Made by a program: the position numbers and the translations under genes | Part shown: piece after piece, positions 10,401 to 21,722 of the stretch | Layout of the letters: every line of letters starts with the position of its first letter | How positions within the stretch are numbered: position 1 is the stretch's first letter | Origin: Leuctra nigra | Lineage: Eukaryota; Arthropoda; Insecta; Plecoptera; Leuctridae | Direction: 5' to 3' | DNA length: 64,000 nt | Assembly: GCA_934045905.1 (NCBI GenBank) | Contig: OW203762.1 | Span: forward strand, 15,036,345-15,100,344 | Notes under the pieces: model-generated | The model's database searches: none | What the model was told of the DNA's origin: nothing | What the model saw: the letters and a program-made list of their open reading frames with translations, nothing else

Positions 10401-12479
10401 TAAATATTCTGGCAATCTCAAAGTAATTCACACATGTGGCTCTAGTTCAAGGTCACTTGTTTATCAAACGAGAGGATTTAATTAAACTATTTTTAAATCT
10501 ATAGCTGAAGGCAGTTAACATTGGCCTCTCTTCACCATAATCTTCTCTTCGCTGGTTAAAATCCCAAACACAATCTGTATGCGATCCAAGTGAGCATGAT
10601 AGAGCATGATGAACCAAGGAAATAATGCCCAATAAACGAGACGCATTAGATCAAATCGGATTCGTGGAGTTAAAATTGTCAACGTTGTACCACATTATAG
10701 AGATAAGTTCTAATCCAAGGTCGCATCCAATGTTCGAGGTAGATGTTTCATGTTACAGATCCCGGCCTTCCGGTTTGCGGACCCCTAGGGATGTTCTGCA
10801 TCAGCAACAATGTTGGTACGTGCCTATATAATGGTATCATCATCACTCATGCGTAGTCCATGCGTTGAACCAAGATTTTCTTTCCAGACCTGTTGAAAGT
10901 GTTGCGTGACAGCCGGGTGGAAGCTGAGAACACGTTCCACTGCACTTGTCTACCATCTTGCACCGATCCAGAGCAGAAGATCGTCTTCACGCCGTCCGCG
11001 TCAGTAGTTGTAACATGCAATCAAAGATGAGAGAGTCTCTAATCTTGATGTAATCCATGGTCTAGGCAGGGAGACCCTTCCGTAGTTTTACAGGACTAAA
11101 AGAATTAAGCTTCATTGACTAAATAATGCAAAACAATGGAGTATATTATGACCTCTGGTATGACCTCAAAGGGTTAAATGTGATATTAATCTCAATATAA
11201 TCGTATTTACTACTTTGAGTCTTACTAGAGGTCAGTACTCCAGTGTGAGGCATTGTTTTGAAAGGGTCACTAGCATCTGTTTCTTTTTATTCTGCTACTG
11301 TGAAGACATCATTCAAAAAGCATTTGGAAGAACAAGTGCGTTTCCCGATACTTCACGCAGGCCTCTCATAATAAAGGGAATGATAGTCAAATGTTCAAAG
11401 TTAGACATAGTTTTGATAGTGTTATTTAATAGAATGTGTGCCAATAATTATGTTCCGATCAAATTTCCCTTTGCAGGAATCACAGGAGCGAATTCGATTA
11501 CTCTGTAGTGAAAGTGACCTTGGCTGCTCTGCCTTCTGAGAGACTGCTGAGAATTGTTGTCAGAGGAAAGCTTGACCTTGTAGGTAAGATGACCTTCCTA
11601 ATTCTCAGCTGATCACAAGCATCTTCTTGAAATACAGGAGGCCAAGTCTTGAAACTTACGCCTTCAGGACGCAAACGCTCTAGGACGTCATAAAGTCCCA
11701 TTTACTGTAAGAATGATGACCTTGAAATCTACTGTTAACTGTTTATCTTAATTTTGAATAAGGTTTTATGACTGAATAACATCTGTAATAATAATTATAA
11801 TATTAATAAATTGTTTCCAATAGATTGCTGGATGACAATCAAATAAGTGGCTTGACTTTATGTTTCAATGTCGATCACTCTTACAGTAAATGGGACTATA
11901 TGACGTCCTAGAGCGTTTGCGTCCTGAAGGCGTAAGTTTCAAGACTTGGCCTCCAGCACTTCAATTTCAATGTGTCGTTTTCCTAGGTTACTCGCAGAAT
12001 TTATTTTTACACTGGAGTGAGTGGTAGAGTTTACCGCGAAGAGGGACCCAAGTTATCCCTGAATACTGTTACATATGTTCTGAAAATTAAATTTTACTGA
12101 TTTTTGCGTTTCCTTACAATGAAGTTGCCAACGTTGACAACTACAGCATCTTAGAATTCAGTGAACTGTTTTACATTTGCTTCAAAACTGGTGTAGAATT
12201 AAAGAATGGAAACGAAGTTATGTCGTGTATTCCGAAGACACTGCAAGATCCTCAACTTCTGTTTCAGTGGCTGCTGGTGGAACTGTTGGTTTGTTTCTTG
12301 GAGCGAGTCTGCTCAGTACAGTTGAACTCTTATACTACTTCATGATCAGGCCCTGGCACAAAACTCAGCAGAAGAAGAAGAAGAAGAAGAAGAAGAAGAA
12401 GAAGAAGAAGAAGAAGAAGAAGAAGAAGAAGATAGGACCAACACTAGCACGTAGGCACCAGGAACAATTCATTCATTGA
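4434..12479 (+). CDS. DEG/ENaC amiloride-sensitive sodium channel, pickpocket family (11 exons)
   Basis: Predicted exons are 4434-4516, 5011-5211, 6022-6166, 6655-6783, 7379-7510, 7592-7696, 9760-9946, 10759-10815, 10888-10999, 11477-11583 and 12268-12479. All have AG/GT borders and matching phases, and they sum to 1470 nt (489 aa). Seen in order: the cytoplasmic His-Gly gating motif (YCTNSTLHGLKYF, H13-G14), TM1 at about 29-47, a Cys-rich ectodomain (TCQELF..C..DCC near 147-165, SQRRCRF near 281-287, then the pre-TM2 PSYPGLPVCGP and CTCLPSC blocks), and TM2 about 422-446 with the GAS selectivity motif (431-433). This is the full family order, so the product should be one subunit of a trimeric plasma-membrane Na+ channel. 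ATG 4434 follows an in-frame stop at 4416, but family N-termini are usually longer. An acceptor at 4421 joined to an unseen exon is therefore possible. The tail has about 20 lysines encoded by an AAG microsatellite. Confidence 0.9.
4570..5010 (+). repeat. 92-bp tandem array in intron 1 of the channel gene, derived from exon 2
   Basis: About five units start at 4574 (partial upstream), 4666, 4758, 4850 and 4942, spaced exactly 92 bp. Each unit contains a splice acceptor (TGTGTTGCAG), the exon 2 start (AGTGTTCTGGGCC, encoding RVFWA) and, fused to it, a later piece of exon 2 (the AWDGFQ..AVSDT-coding part). The middle of TM1 is missing. The unit length is not a multiple of three. The genuine exon 2 follows at 5011 with acceptor TGTTACAG and the complete TM1. 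The array fills nearly all of the 494-bp intron. Confidence 0.9.
7125..7197 (+). repeat. tRNA-like module, probable SINE head
   Basis: The sequence has a box-A-like part (AGTTGGTTCAGGCTGTCC) and, about 30 nt on, a canonical box-B-like GAGTTCGATTCC. This is the internal pol III promoter arrangement of tRNA-derived SINEs. The cloverleaf does not close convincingly, so it is not called as a tRNA gene. It lies in intron 4 of the channel gene. Confidence 0.4.
8251..9759 (+). repeat. 147/111-bp tandem array in intron 6 of the channel gene, derived from exon 7
   Basis: Eleven units precede the genuine exon 7. Units begin (CTGATGGAGACGG) at 8251, 8362, 8509, 8620, 8731, 8878, 9025, 9172, 9319, 9466 and 9613, and the real exon begins at 9760. 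Spacings are 111 or 147 bp. The 36-bp difference is loss of the segment around GACCTGAGCCAGTCTC, which codes the LSQSQRRCRF part. Each unit holds the acceptor (GTGCTGTAG), the first part of exon 7, and about 48 bp of other sequence ending in the next acceptor. In the channel frame each unit ends at that TAG, so only the last acceptor yields a complete protein. Confidence 0.92.
11637..11954. repeat. Foldback element in the last intron of the channel gene
   Basis: The arms 11637-11712 and 11879-11954 are 76 bp each and differ at about one position. The loop is 166 bp. The arms contain GGCCAAGTCTTG, an octamer shared with hairpins elsewhere in the window. The high arm identity suggests a recent insertion or ongoing arm homogenisation. 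The left arm starts about 50 bp after the exon 10 donor. Confidence 0.88.
12369..12432 (+). repeat. (AAG)n microsatellite coding for poly-lysine
   Basis: About 20 AAG triplets lie in frame in the last exon of the DEG/ENaC gene and give an uninterrupted lysine tract just inside the membrane after TM2. The frame continues for 15 more residues to a stop at 12477-12479. Length polymorphism is likely. Confidence 0.85.
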
Positions 12480-13303
12480 TTAAATGATGTCATTGACAAT
12501 TAAGATAATCTGTAGTCTTGTACAATGTACTGCACTCAAAGATGCATCTGACTTAATATCAGTCTCATAAACTATAGTCAATTCAGCTGCACAAATTCAG
12601 GTAGTTGTTCTCTGTGACAGAGGTTGTCACAGACTGGCTGTTTGACAAAGGTTGTGTTAACTTAGGAGATAGTAAATTAGGCATAGAGTGGACATTTCTT
12701 TATAAAAATGCAATCATCGTCCAACCTTGCAATATTTTTTCTCTTTTACTTGGTGAGTTTGCTTTTCACAAAGACTTTGCACTCAAGTATAGTTGTAAAA
12801 AAAATTTGCACATATTACTGGATATATGAGTTATGGAATTCCATATGACGTTCAATGTAAAAAAAAAATAAAAAATACAATCGTCTCGGCCAAAATGTAA
12901 CTTCTTAATGTATCTATTGAAACTTCGTGAGACCCAGGACTCCATGTCAACTCATAATTCTTATCATAAATTACCATAAATTAGGTGAGTTTCTGCACCA
13001 TTACACAAGTCCATACATGATATGATATGTTAGTGGAAAGTTCAGTGCCTTGCAGCGTTTCAGGTATCGTCAATTCCAAATGATCATGAGCATGCGTGCG
13101 ACGTTCTTAAGTATAGAGTCACAAGTCTCAAAGTGGTGGTGCAAACAAAACTAAAAGTACCAGTATCAAAAGTACTTCACTATCAGTTCTATCCAGGGAA
13201 TTGGGAACATTCACGCAGTGTTCAGAGGTCCAGCTCATGTGAGCGTGAAGAAGAAAACGTATATTTATTCTAAGCCAAGTGGCGAGTCGTGATCGTGAAT
13301 AAA
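12480..13303 (+). promoter_or_regulatory. Probable 3' UTR of the channel gene with candidate poly(A) signals
   Basis: AATAAA hexamers follow the stop codon at 12868-12873 and 13298-13303. Either could end the transcript. No other gene is seen here. Confidence 0.35.
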
Positions 13304-16300
13304 TGTAGTCACAAAAGAAAATAATTGCATTTAATTACAATGCAAGCACGTCATTTTGACAAGCTTATCATAATAAGACCAAGGAATTCAGTTTCAATTT
13401 AATTATCGTATATATAGCCACAATCAAAGAGATGATCGTGTGTAATTTTAGTGACTTAATCCGTCTTATTTCGTTTCTTCTCATTTGCTTGTTATTTCTC
13501 CGCCAACTGATATCCTTTTTCTGCATATCATATCTGCCACCAATTGTAGTGTGACAAACTAGTTTCAGACTATGCTGTGTAAATATCAATTACAGATAGT
13601 AATGACAAGCAAGACGGTATGTGACGTATCATTGTACTGTGACGTCATTTCTAACAAGTCCCCAACAATGTGTTGCCAATGTAATGACTTTGTTGCGATT
13701 GTAGTGCACCATATCAACCAGATTATGACGTTAATTTCAATAGGTATATTATTTTTGAAACAAATAAACAACAAAAATAACAGTTTTTCAGTGTTCAGAA
13801 TAACTCAACTATAATTTTATAACAATTATTCTGAAATCTTATTTAAAGGAGACCCTATTGCAGTAACAACATTCGGTACGAAATTTATTGAACCCATATC
13901 GATTCAGTGCCAATACAACTTTGTTAACTATATTCTTCAATTGTGTTCTTCACTGCTGAAGTGTCAACGATGCAATCGTCTTACTGATGTAAGTTCACTC
14001 TACTGGATGTCATCTATGAAAACCCTGCACTAGACCATTGCTTTCATAGCTGGTGCTGCCTTCCTTTCATATTCAAATACTTATAAAAGGACGAGAAAGA
14101 ATTTGGTAAAATTTAGAATTTATAATAATGGTTGGTTATATGGCATCAATGTTAGTTGTCTCCGCACTTAGTTATTGTCGTATTTGTGCTGAAGAATAAA
14201 TCGGTTTCAAGGAGTCTATTTACAATGATTGATACATTTTCTTATTCAAAACAGTGATTGAAACGTCACAATATAATTTATGCTGATATTTAAAAACATT
14301 CTGGAATAAAATTTCACGAAACTTTGGTTGATCCTTGAATATTGTAACATAGATTTAAAACCTACATCTAAATTCACATAGTACCAATCGTTTAAAATTG
14401 ACTTGAGTTGCAAAATATGTATAAGATATTATTTAGTACTGTTCAGAGCTACATTTGTATGCATGTAGGTCACGTGATAAAATCTCTGTCTCTCTCGCTT
14501 TCCTCGCACAGTCTGGAGCAATACATGGTCTGTGGTTTCGAACCTCCCTAGAAGATACGACCAACTTTCCAGATGTAGTAAAATGAAACTGGTTAGCGGG
14601 AGAACAAGCATTAATCGAAAAAGTTGAAAGTGTCTCTTATAACTAAATTATTTAAGAACTTTGCATTTTTAGATTATGGTTTTCTTCTTTACCAATCCTT
14701 TTAAATTGGATTATTCATTATCAGTCAGATAATTAATGAAGAAAACTTGCACGCGGGTAGAACGTATTTCAAAGTTTAAGATAAAATGAATGCATTCCCA
14801 ACCTACAATTGAATTTTAAGAACTGCTTTATAAAATAATATGTAAAAAAATTATACGTTATTTAGTACGTATATTTACGTATATTTACGTACGTAATTTA
14901 GTGTGTATTAAATTGTCTTTCGCAGCTTCTGCATGACGTGAGTTATTAAACAATATATTCGCAACAAAATATATTCGCAAAGTAGATTAATCTCTTATTG
15001 GTTATAATTTATAATCTTTTTTGGCTTGGCTCTAATTTTTTTAAATATAAATACTCCTTTTCTGTTTTGATGTCTAGTTTTTGAACAAAATCCTCTAATT
15101 AGCTGAAAAGTAAAAATAAGCCGCTTGTACGAAGGAGTAAACATTTTGCATGGTCATTGAAACCTACAATTACTGCCACTGCCAGTGATTACACTGGCAT
15201 TAACCAAATCTGTCCTGGATTTACCTATTTACGTTTAAGCTTTAATTTGTATTTAATTTTGAAACGGAATTTTGACAACATTGTTAAATGTCAACAATTT
15301 AAAGTCAGGTCACCTCTATTTGTTGATATTTTTTCTCAACAATCCAAAGAAATTGAGCCTTTTGTGAGTATTCTATTCTCCATACAGATGTACCTCATGC
15401 TCAAACATTAGAGATATATCGAGGCAATACACAGAGCTTCTAACCGAATTCGTCCATAAGATTCGGTATTAGCACACGGTCTTGTGTTGTTGAGAACTGA
15501 CATCCGCAAATACCGTGTTGATCTCTCTTTATGAACTGAAAGTTTTGATCTAGTGGAGCGGTCGCTCCACGCCAGCCAAGTCGTACGGCGCGCACACTCT
15601 CATTAATTATACAATAAAGTATAAGTTATGGATCTAGAAATAGCTCCAAACAGTTCTCTAGTCCAGCTGCGAGTCGTGTCTTGAAAGGTGAAACATAGTG
15701 ATAGGTCACGTGTCACTTCTACTTGGATAAGTTCAGCATGAAGAATTCATCCGCGTCGACGTTGAACTTTAACTGCAACAAGGATGAGTGACTTCATTCG
15801 TGCGTGAACTTCTCAGATGCAACGTCATCTGATGCGTTGCACGGCGGTTTGGAGATCACAAGACTCAATTCGAGCGGGCTATTTCCGAGATTTGGACTTT
15901 TAAAATGTACCAGGAACACAAGCTTCACTCCAATTTTCTTCCAAAAAGAACCCACCATCCCGCTATAATCTGCTACACTTCTATCATCTTCTCATCTATG
16001 CCTTGTTTACAAAGAGAATGCGAGCAAATTGCCAATATTTATTCAGAGTAATAGAGAGTTTTTCTATTTGATGTATGAGTTAATATTTTGTAAGAAACAA
16101 ATACCTATTTATAAATATGATTGAAATTTGTTTTTGTCTATTCGATGGATGCGACTAATTAGTTTTGAAAGGAAAAAGGCAGAAATGTCTTCTTTGTGCT
16201 CTGCACATCCTGACGTAATTATCTTGGACTGCATCATGATCTGATGGACTGATGCAGAATCCTGCTAATTGGGTCGCAACGTTTGACATCAATCTGATAG

Positions 16301-16559
16301 CTCATTAGTAGCACGTGATCAATTCAGCTGGCCTTCTGCTGAAGATGCTTCTAGCTTATTGAGCCATTTTCTTGTTATAAAGAAGATAGAGCCACTGCTT
16401 GTGCATTCTGACATGTGGGAAATAGTTCTCTGTTTTGAATTAGAATATTTTTTCCAAGCAGTGTTGTAAATACAGAGATAACTGGATATTCAAATGCATA
16501 TGAATTTACAATGAAACCTGAGACACCCATAAATAATTGTTATATTGATTATTTTTATT
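13304..16559. other. Gene-less AT-rich stretch
   Basis: No exon or domain is recognised on either strand; only short chance ORFs occur. The one recognisable item is 15550-15600. It is the conserved terminus CTAGTGGAGCGGTC plus CAGCCAAGTCGTAC, which also ends the composite elements at 21.5 and 39.1 kb. Near-palindromic ACGTATATTTACGT sequence lies around 14865-14895. Confidence 0.5.
15550..15600 (+). repeat. Solo terminus of the CTAG-hairpin element family
   Basis: CTAG is followed by the 8-bp-stem hairpin GTGGAGCGGTCGCTCCAC and then CAGCCAAGTCGTAC. This matches 39110 onward and, reversed, the region ending at 21553. Sequence beyond this point differs from those two copies, so it is either a diverged family member or a truncated end. 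Confidence 0.65.
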
Positions 16560-19500
16560 ATCTTTTAATTTCCCGCTAGGGAGGTCAAAGGCTAGCTATG
16601 GGTACTAGGGAGGTATACCTATGCCAAGTGGGTGTATCTCATTAAAACCTAGTTAATGCCCGCTGGTTTTGCCATGAGGCAAGCTCGAGGTCTCGAGTCA
16701 GCAATGGCTAGCAAATCCTACTTCCACGTCCACGGCGTGACTCCCGGGCAATGCGTGGCGGCCAATGGATGGTCGTCACGTAGCTAACGGAAGAGGGTGA
16801 CAGGCGATCCTTCGGCGCCTTAAAACCGGAAACTCTTGGCTAAGGGAGACAACCCCGACAGAAAATCCTGGTCCTCCAAGTCTGGGGGTTGAGGCGATGG
16901 GCCTGCTCCTCATCACTCGGAAAATAACAACATTGCAAACAACAATCCTAAATTGCCTCGGAACCCGGACGGATCAAATGGTAATCGACCTCGGCGAGTT
17001 AAACGGAATATGAGTATCGGATGTTGGAATGTCCAAGGGATTAGCAATAAGTACCCAGAGGTTTTCAAGGAGCTTGCAAATCTCCAAATCGATATTGCTG
17101 TCCTATCGGAAACTAAAAAGAAGGGTAATGGAAATGAAATATTGCAAGATTACGTCCATTTCTACAGCGGAGTAGACAAGGATAGAAGGGCAAAGGCCGG
17201 AGTATCGATTGCAGTACATAAAAAGCTGAAAAATAAAATTGTAAACTGGACAGCAATTGACGAACGTTTGATCACCCTAGAACTTGCACTTCAGCAGCAT
17301 AGGTTAGTAATAGTAGGCGTTTATTCGCCAAATGATGACGCAGACCGGCAGGTCAAAGACGATTTTATGGATAAGTTGACGGAAGTGTTAGGAAATATTG
17401 GGGATCGAAAAGAAATTGTTGTGATGGGCGACTTTAATGGTAGAGTGGGAAAAAGGAGAAACGACGAGATCGTAGGGCAATATGGAGAGGATTTGGTAAA
17501 TGATAACGGAACCAGATTGATTGAGATTTGTTCTCAATTCTCTTTCAGAATTATGAATGGATTTTTCCGTCATAAAGATATCCATAAGTTCACCTGGTTC
17601 CAGCCCACCAGAGGCTACAGGTCCATTATTGACTACATCGTCATCAAAAAAAATACTCGCATTAAAGTATTAGATGTAAAAGTCCAGAGAGGCGCACAGT
17701 GCGGTTCAGATCATTTTTTAGTAAAAGCAAAGGTTCATATAAATTACAGAAATTATAGGAGTAAATCAATTGAACCAAATATAGACCAAGGATCTTCGAA
17801 ACTTTAGGAACCGAAGTATGACCTACGGGGTTTTGAAAATGACTCGACTGTATTCTTGTATAAGCTTAGATTAGCTGGGAAAATGAACGCCATATTAGAA
17901 GGGACTCCAGAACAAAGATATCTATTGCGGAAGAACTATGTACATCAAGCTGCTTCAGAGGCATTAGGCACAGTAGATTATGGAAGAAAGAAGAAGAATC
18001 TCCAAAACCCACATTGGTGGAATGATAGCTTGGAACACCTAACAGAAGAAAAGAGAAGACTTTACCAAAGGTGGCTGTCAACCAAAGATGGTGAAGATAG
18101 ACGGTTGTACATGCGCTATAATTATATGGTGAAGAAAGAGATTAAGAAAGCTAAGAACACTTTCTGGGATAGAAAGTGTGATGAAATTAATTCACTGTAG
18201 GAAGCTCGCGTTCAAGATTGGCTTGGAAGACACTGGGATCGTTGAAGACGAACACACAGCAACAGTTAAGGATAGACCCAATTGGACATCAGAAATGGCA
18301 AAAGCATTATCAAGAACTGCTGACCGAGAACAGACCGCTATACAGCAACATACAATACACATCAGTGCCAATAGCTCTTGGAGAAGTATGTGAGGAGGTG
18401 ACATGTGCAGAGATCATGATGGCTCTAAAATCCACGAAGAATAATAGATCAGCTGGTCCTGGAAGTATACCTATCGAACTTATAAAAAATGCTCCGTTAG
18501 TAACTATTGAATCCCTGGCCGGTATATTCACTGAATGCTTGCGTGGTGGTGAAGTACCGGGAGAATGGAAATTGAGCTACATCAGCTCCATCTATAAAAA
18601 AGGAGACAGGAAGAACTGTGGAAACTACAGAGGGATCAGCGTTTTGTCGTCGATAGGTAGGCTGTATGGACGAATTCTGACTAAGCGGTTAGAACAGCAA
18701 GCTAGAGTCACAGAAGAACAAAGTGGTTTCAGGAGCGGGAGATCATGTGTAGACAACCTTTTCTGTATAAAACAACTTATGGACAAGAGTATTGCACATG
18801 GAAGTGAATTACACCTGATTTTCGTAGATCTTAAAAAGGCATTTGACAGCGTTCCTTTAAATAAATTATGGGAGGCTCTGTAAGATCAAGGGATCGAAAC
18901 AGTTTATGTGAATGCTATTAAAAAGATCTATGAAAATGCTGTAAGTTGCGTAAAAAGTGGACAATCATATTCAGAAGAATTTAAAATCAACAAAGGTGTA
19001 AGGCAGGGGTGTCCTTTGTCACCAACCCTGTTCAAAATATACGTGAACAGAGTTTTAGAGAATTGGTCTCGGAAATGTAGTTCGATGGGTGTTAAAATTG
19101 GGAAAGAATATATACACTCTTTACTATTCGCAGACGATCAGGTGGTTCTTGCTGAAGATGAACACGACGCAGAATACATGATGAGAAAGCTTATAGAAGA
19201 ATACGATTCCTGGGGCTTAGAAGTGAATATGGATAAGACTCAATGTATGGTCATTGGAAGAGAGGGTCAAGACATGGTAACCGATAAAGGTATTATAAGA
19301 TTAACAACAGAGTACAAATATCTAGGTGTGACATTGACGGCTGACGGAACGGATGAGAGGGATGTGCTGAACAAGCTGGGCAGAGGAAGAGCGATCACCA
19401 GACAACTACACCCAGTGCTTTGGAACGATGTCATCTCAACCAAGACAAAAACACGTATTTACAACTCATTCGTCGAAAGCTGTGCTTCCTATGGATCAGA

Positions 19501-19922
19501 AATCTGGACCTTATCTTCCCGAATGGCACAAAGAGTCCGAGCAATGGAGATGGGGTACTGGAGAAGATGCTGCAAGGTTACGATACTCGACCATGTGAGG
19601 AACGACCGTATACGGGAAATGATGGGAGTGGAGACATCACTGACGGATTACATAGAGATGAAGCAACTCTTATGGTATGGCCATCTGAGAAGGATGCCAG
19701 ATGAAAGATTGCCAATGAGAGCCTGGTCATGGGTACCGTCAAGAAGAAGAAAGAGAGGAAGACCAAGGAGGAGGTGGGCAGAAGGAGTTGACACTGCCAT
19801 GAGAAGAAGAGGTCTTCGCGATGGAGACTTCTTAAATAAAGATAAATGGCATTTAGGATGCAGAATACGGCCTGAAGTGCTGTAAACAATCTGCTTTAAT
19901 AATAATAATAATCTTTTAATTT
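16560..19922 (+). mobile_element. RTE-like non-LTR retrotransposon, near full length, inactivated
   Basis: The element lies between a 12-bp direct repeat (ATCTTTTAATTT at 16560-16571 and 19911-19922), a clear target-site duplication, and ends in short AAT repeats. From about 16953 it codes an apurinic endonuclease (NVQGI, LSETK, GVYSPN, GDFNGRVG, final GSDHFL). A reverse transcriptase follows from about 18218 (SSIYKKGDRKNCGNYRGI, GFRSGRS, DLKKAFD, RQGCPLSP, the FADD box near 19128-19140) with a GRPRRRW-type C-terminus. The single original ORF is broken. There is TAG at 17805-17807 in an otherwise continuous frame, TAG at 18198-18200 together with a frame change near 18200-18220, and TAA at 18881-18883. 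The domain order and repeat tail fit the RTE/BovB clade. Clade assignment is from memory of these motifs. Confidence 0.88.
16953..19885 (+). pseudogene. Broken endonuclease-reverse transcriptase ORF of the RTE-like element
   Basis: The coding region reads in frame from 16953 to 18200 apart from one stop at 17805. It then shifts frame and reads from about 18218 to 19885 apart from one stop at 18881. Endonuclease and polymerase motifs, including FADD, are still recognisable, so decay is recent. It cannot make a full-length product without readthrough or another source. Confidence 0.88.
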
Positions 19923-20229
19923 ATCTTTTCCACTCACATTTAGGGCAAGTTAATGCTCAGTTTTATCAGTATACCTTAGCTTGAACAGTTACTAATTAGT
20001 CTTCCTAGAAATGTCATCGGTCGTTTCCATCACAATCGAGTCCAATCATCAGTTTAAATTTAGCAGAGCAATAAAAACTGCCCCTAAGTAAAAAATTTAG
20101 ATTAGAAATTTTGAATTATTGTTATGGATGTAAATCCTACGTGCATTATGGTTATATTATGTCATTCTCTTCACACGTCACAGCTGGCCAAAATCTAACT
20201 GAGGCACAGATTCTTTCAGTAAATAAGTA

Positions 20230-20626
20230 ATCCCCATAAAAAAACACTCCGTGTAAAAAAACAGCCAAGTCTCTTCAACTAAAAAAAAAAATTATGAAAT
20301 CTAAAAATTCTGCACTGAAACGTAGTGATATCAAAAAATGAGCCAAGTCAAAACTTTATTTGAAAATTAAAAAATACTTGGCGCATCGTGTATATAAATA
20401 GCTTAGAAGTATAGGCTAGATATAAATACATATACTTATAGTACCTATACCTACAATGCCCTAAAAAAACGATGCGCCAAGTATTTTTTAATTTTCAAAT
20501 AAAGTTTTGACTTGGCTCATTTTTTGATATCACTACGTTTCAGTGCAGAATTTTTAGATTTCATATTTTTTTTTTAGTTGAAGAGACTTGGCTGTTTTTT
20601 TACACGGAGTGTTTTTTTATGGGGAT
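20230..20626. repeat. Hairpin element A1 (158-bp arms, GCCAAG motifs)
   Basis: The arms 20230-20388 and 20470-20626 are near-perfect inverted repeats beginning ATCCCCATAAA and closing at CTTGGCGCATCG. The loop is 81 bp. Each arm carries GCCAAGTCTC, GCCAAGTCAA and CTTGGCGCA. The same hairpin occurs at 40036-40400. It abuts the element body at 20627-21553. Confidence 0.92.
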
Positions 20627-21553
20627 ATCACTTATTTTTTTAGTTTATTTACACAATTTGTAAAACTTATTAGGGCAACAATGGCTAATTCCTTTAAAAA
20701 AATACGCCATTTCCGAATTAGTTACTAAAAAAATATTGTTAGGAGCTAAATTTAAACTTAAAGTGATATGCCATGAAGAATTGCGAAAGCATCGTTCCAA
20801 TAGGTCCAGCCGTTTTCGAGATATGGCATCACTTCCGGTTTTCAAAATGGCGGCTGAAAGCTCTTACACATTGTAGGTATTAATATGTATATAAATACTA
20901 ATATTTCATTATAAGCCTTCTGAATATATAGTTGGTTTTTATATAAAGGGAAGTGAATTTAAGCAGATTTCTCTAAGCTATGACGTCATTTCCGGTTTCA
21001 GTAATTAGAAAACTTTAATTTAACTATTGTTATTTCATAAAGAGGACCGTCTGAATCGATTGGCGCAAATTTCGTTCCGATCGGTTAAGCCGTTTTTGAG
21101 ATATGGCGTCACTTCCGGTTTCAAAATGGCGACTACCGGTTTGATTTATAAAAAGGCACCTCAGACGCCAAAAGTGCACATGTGGTAAAAATTTCAGATC
21201 GATCGGCTAAGCCGTTTAGGCTGTGGCGGTGATAGCGGTGTTTCCTGATATCATCAGATAGGTTTTAAAAGGGGTGTAATTTCACTGTTTTCACGGCCCT
21301 CTAGCACTCAAATGGCATAACCTATTGTTCCCAAATTTAGTATATGGAGTGGGGTGGGCCATAGCTCGAAATTAAGATATTTCACAACAATGTGAGATTT
21401 TCCAATTTTATGATCCAGTAGGCCGAAAATGCCATGTTGTTGCTTACAGTAAAAGTGTTTGGTCTGCTCCTCGGTTTATTAGGCATTTACGGTATGTTGA
21501 GTGACTGTAAGTGTACGGTACGACTTGGCTGGGTGGAGCGACCGCTCCACTAG
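20627..21553 (-). mobile_element. Body of a non-autonomous composite element, copy A (inverted relative to 39.1 kb)
   Basis: Read on the minus strand, this matches 39110-40035 over most of its length. It starts at the CTAG hairpin (GTGGAGCG stem, 21536-21553) and the CAGCCAAGTCGTAC motif. It passes through blocks such as GGCATTTTCGGCCTACTGG and GAGGGCCGTGAAAACAG. It contains several degenerate modules of ACCGGAAGTGACGTCAT followed by AAACGGCTGGACCGAT. No ORF of note is present. It ends against the hairpin at 20230-20626, as does the other copy. Confidence 0.75.
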
Positions 21554-21603
21554 ATAAGTAGGTAAATACATAAATTATTTCAGCTCTTGAACTTGAATAT
21601 CGA

Positions 21604-21722
21604 TTAAAACTCTTCGTTTCGTTTGGACATTTCACAAGTTCTTTTTAATATTGTAATAAATATTGTATTTAATAACATTAAAAAGAACTTGTGAAATGTC
21701 CAAACGAAACGAAGAGTTTTAA
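21604..21722. repeat. Perfect 46-bp-arm hairpin
   Basis: The arms 21604-21649 and 21677-21722 appear exactly inverted around a 27-bp AT-rich loop. They contain GGACATTTCACAA, which also forms part of the terminal repeats of the element at 31.56-31.93 kb. Confidence 0.88.
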
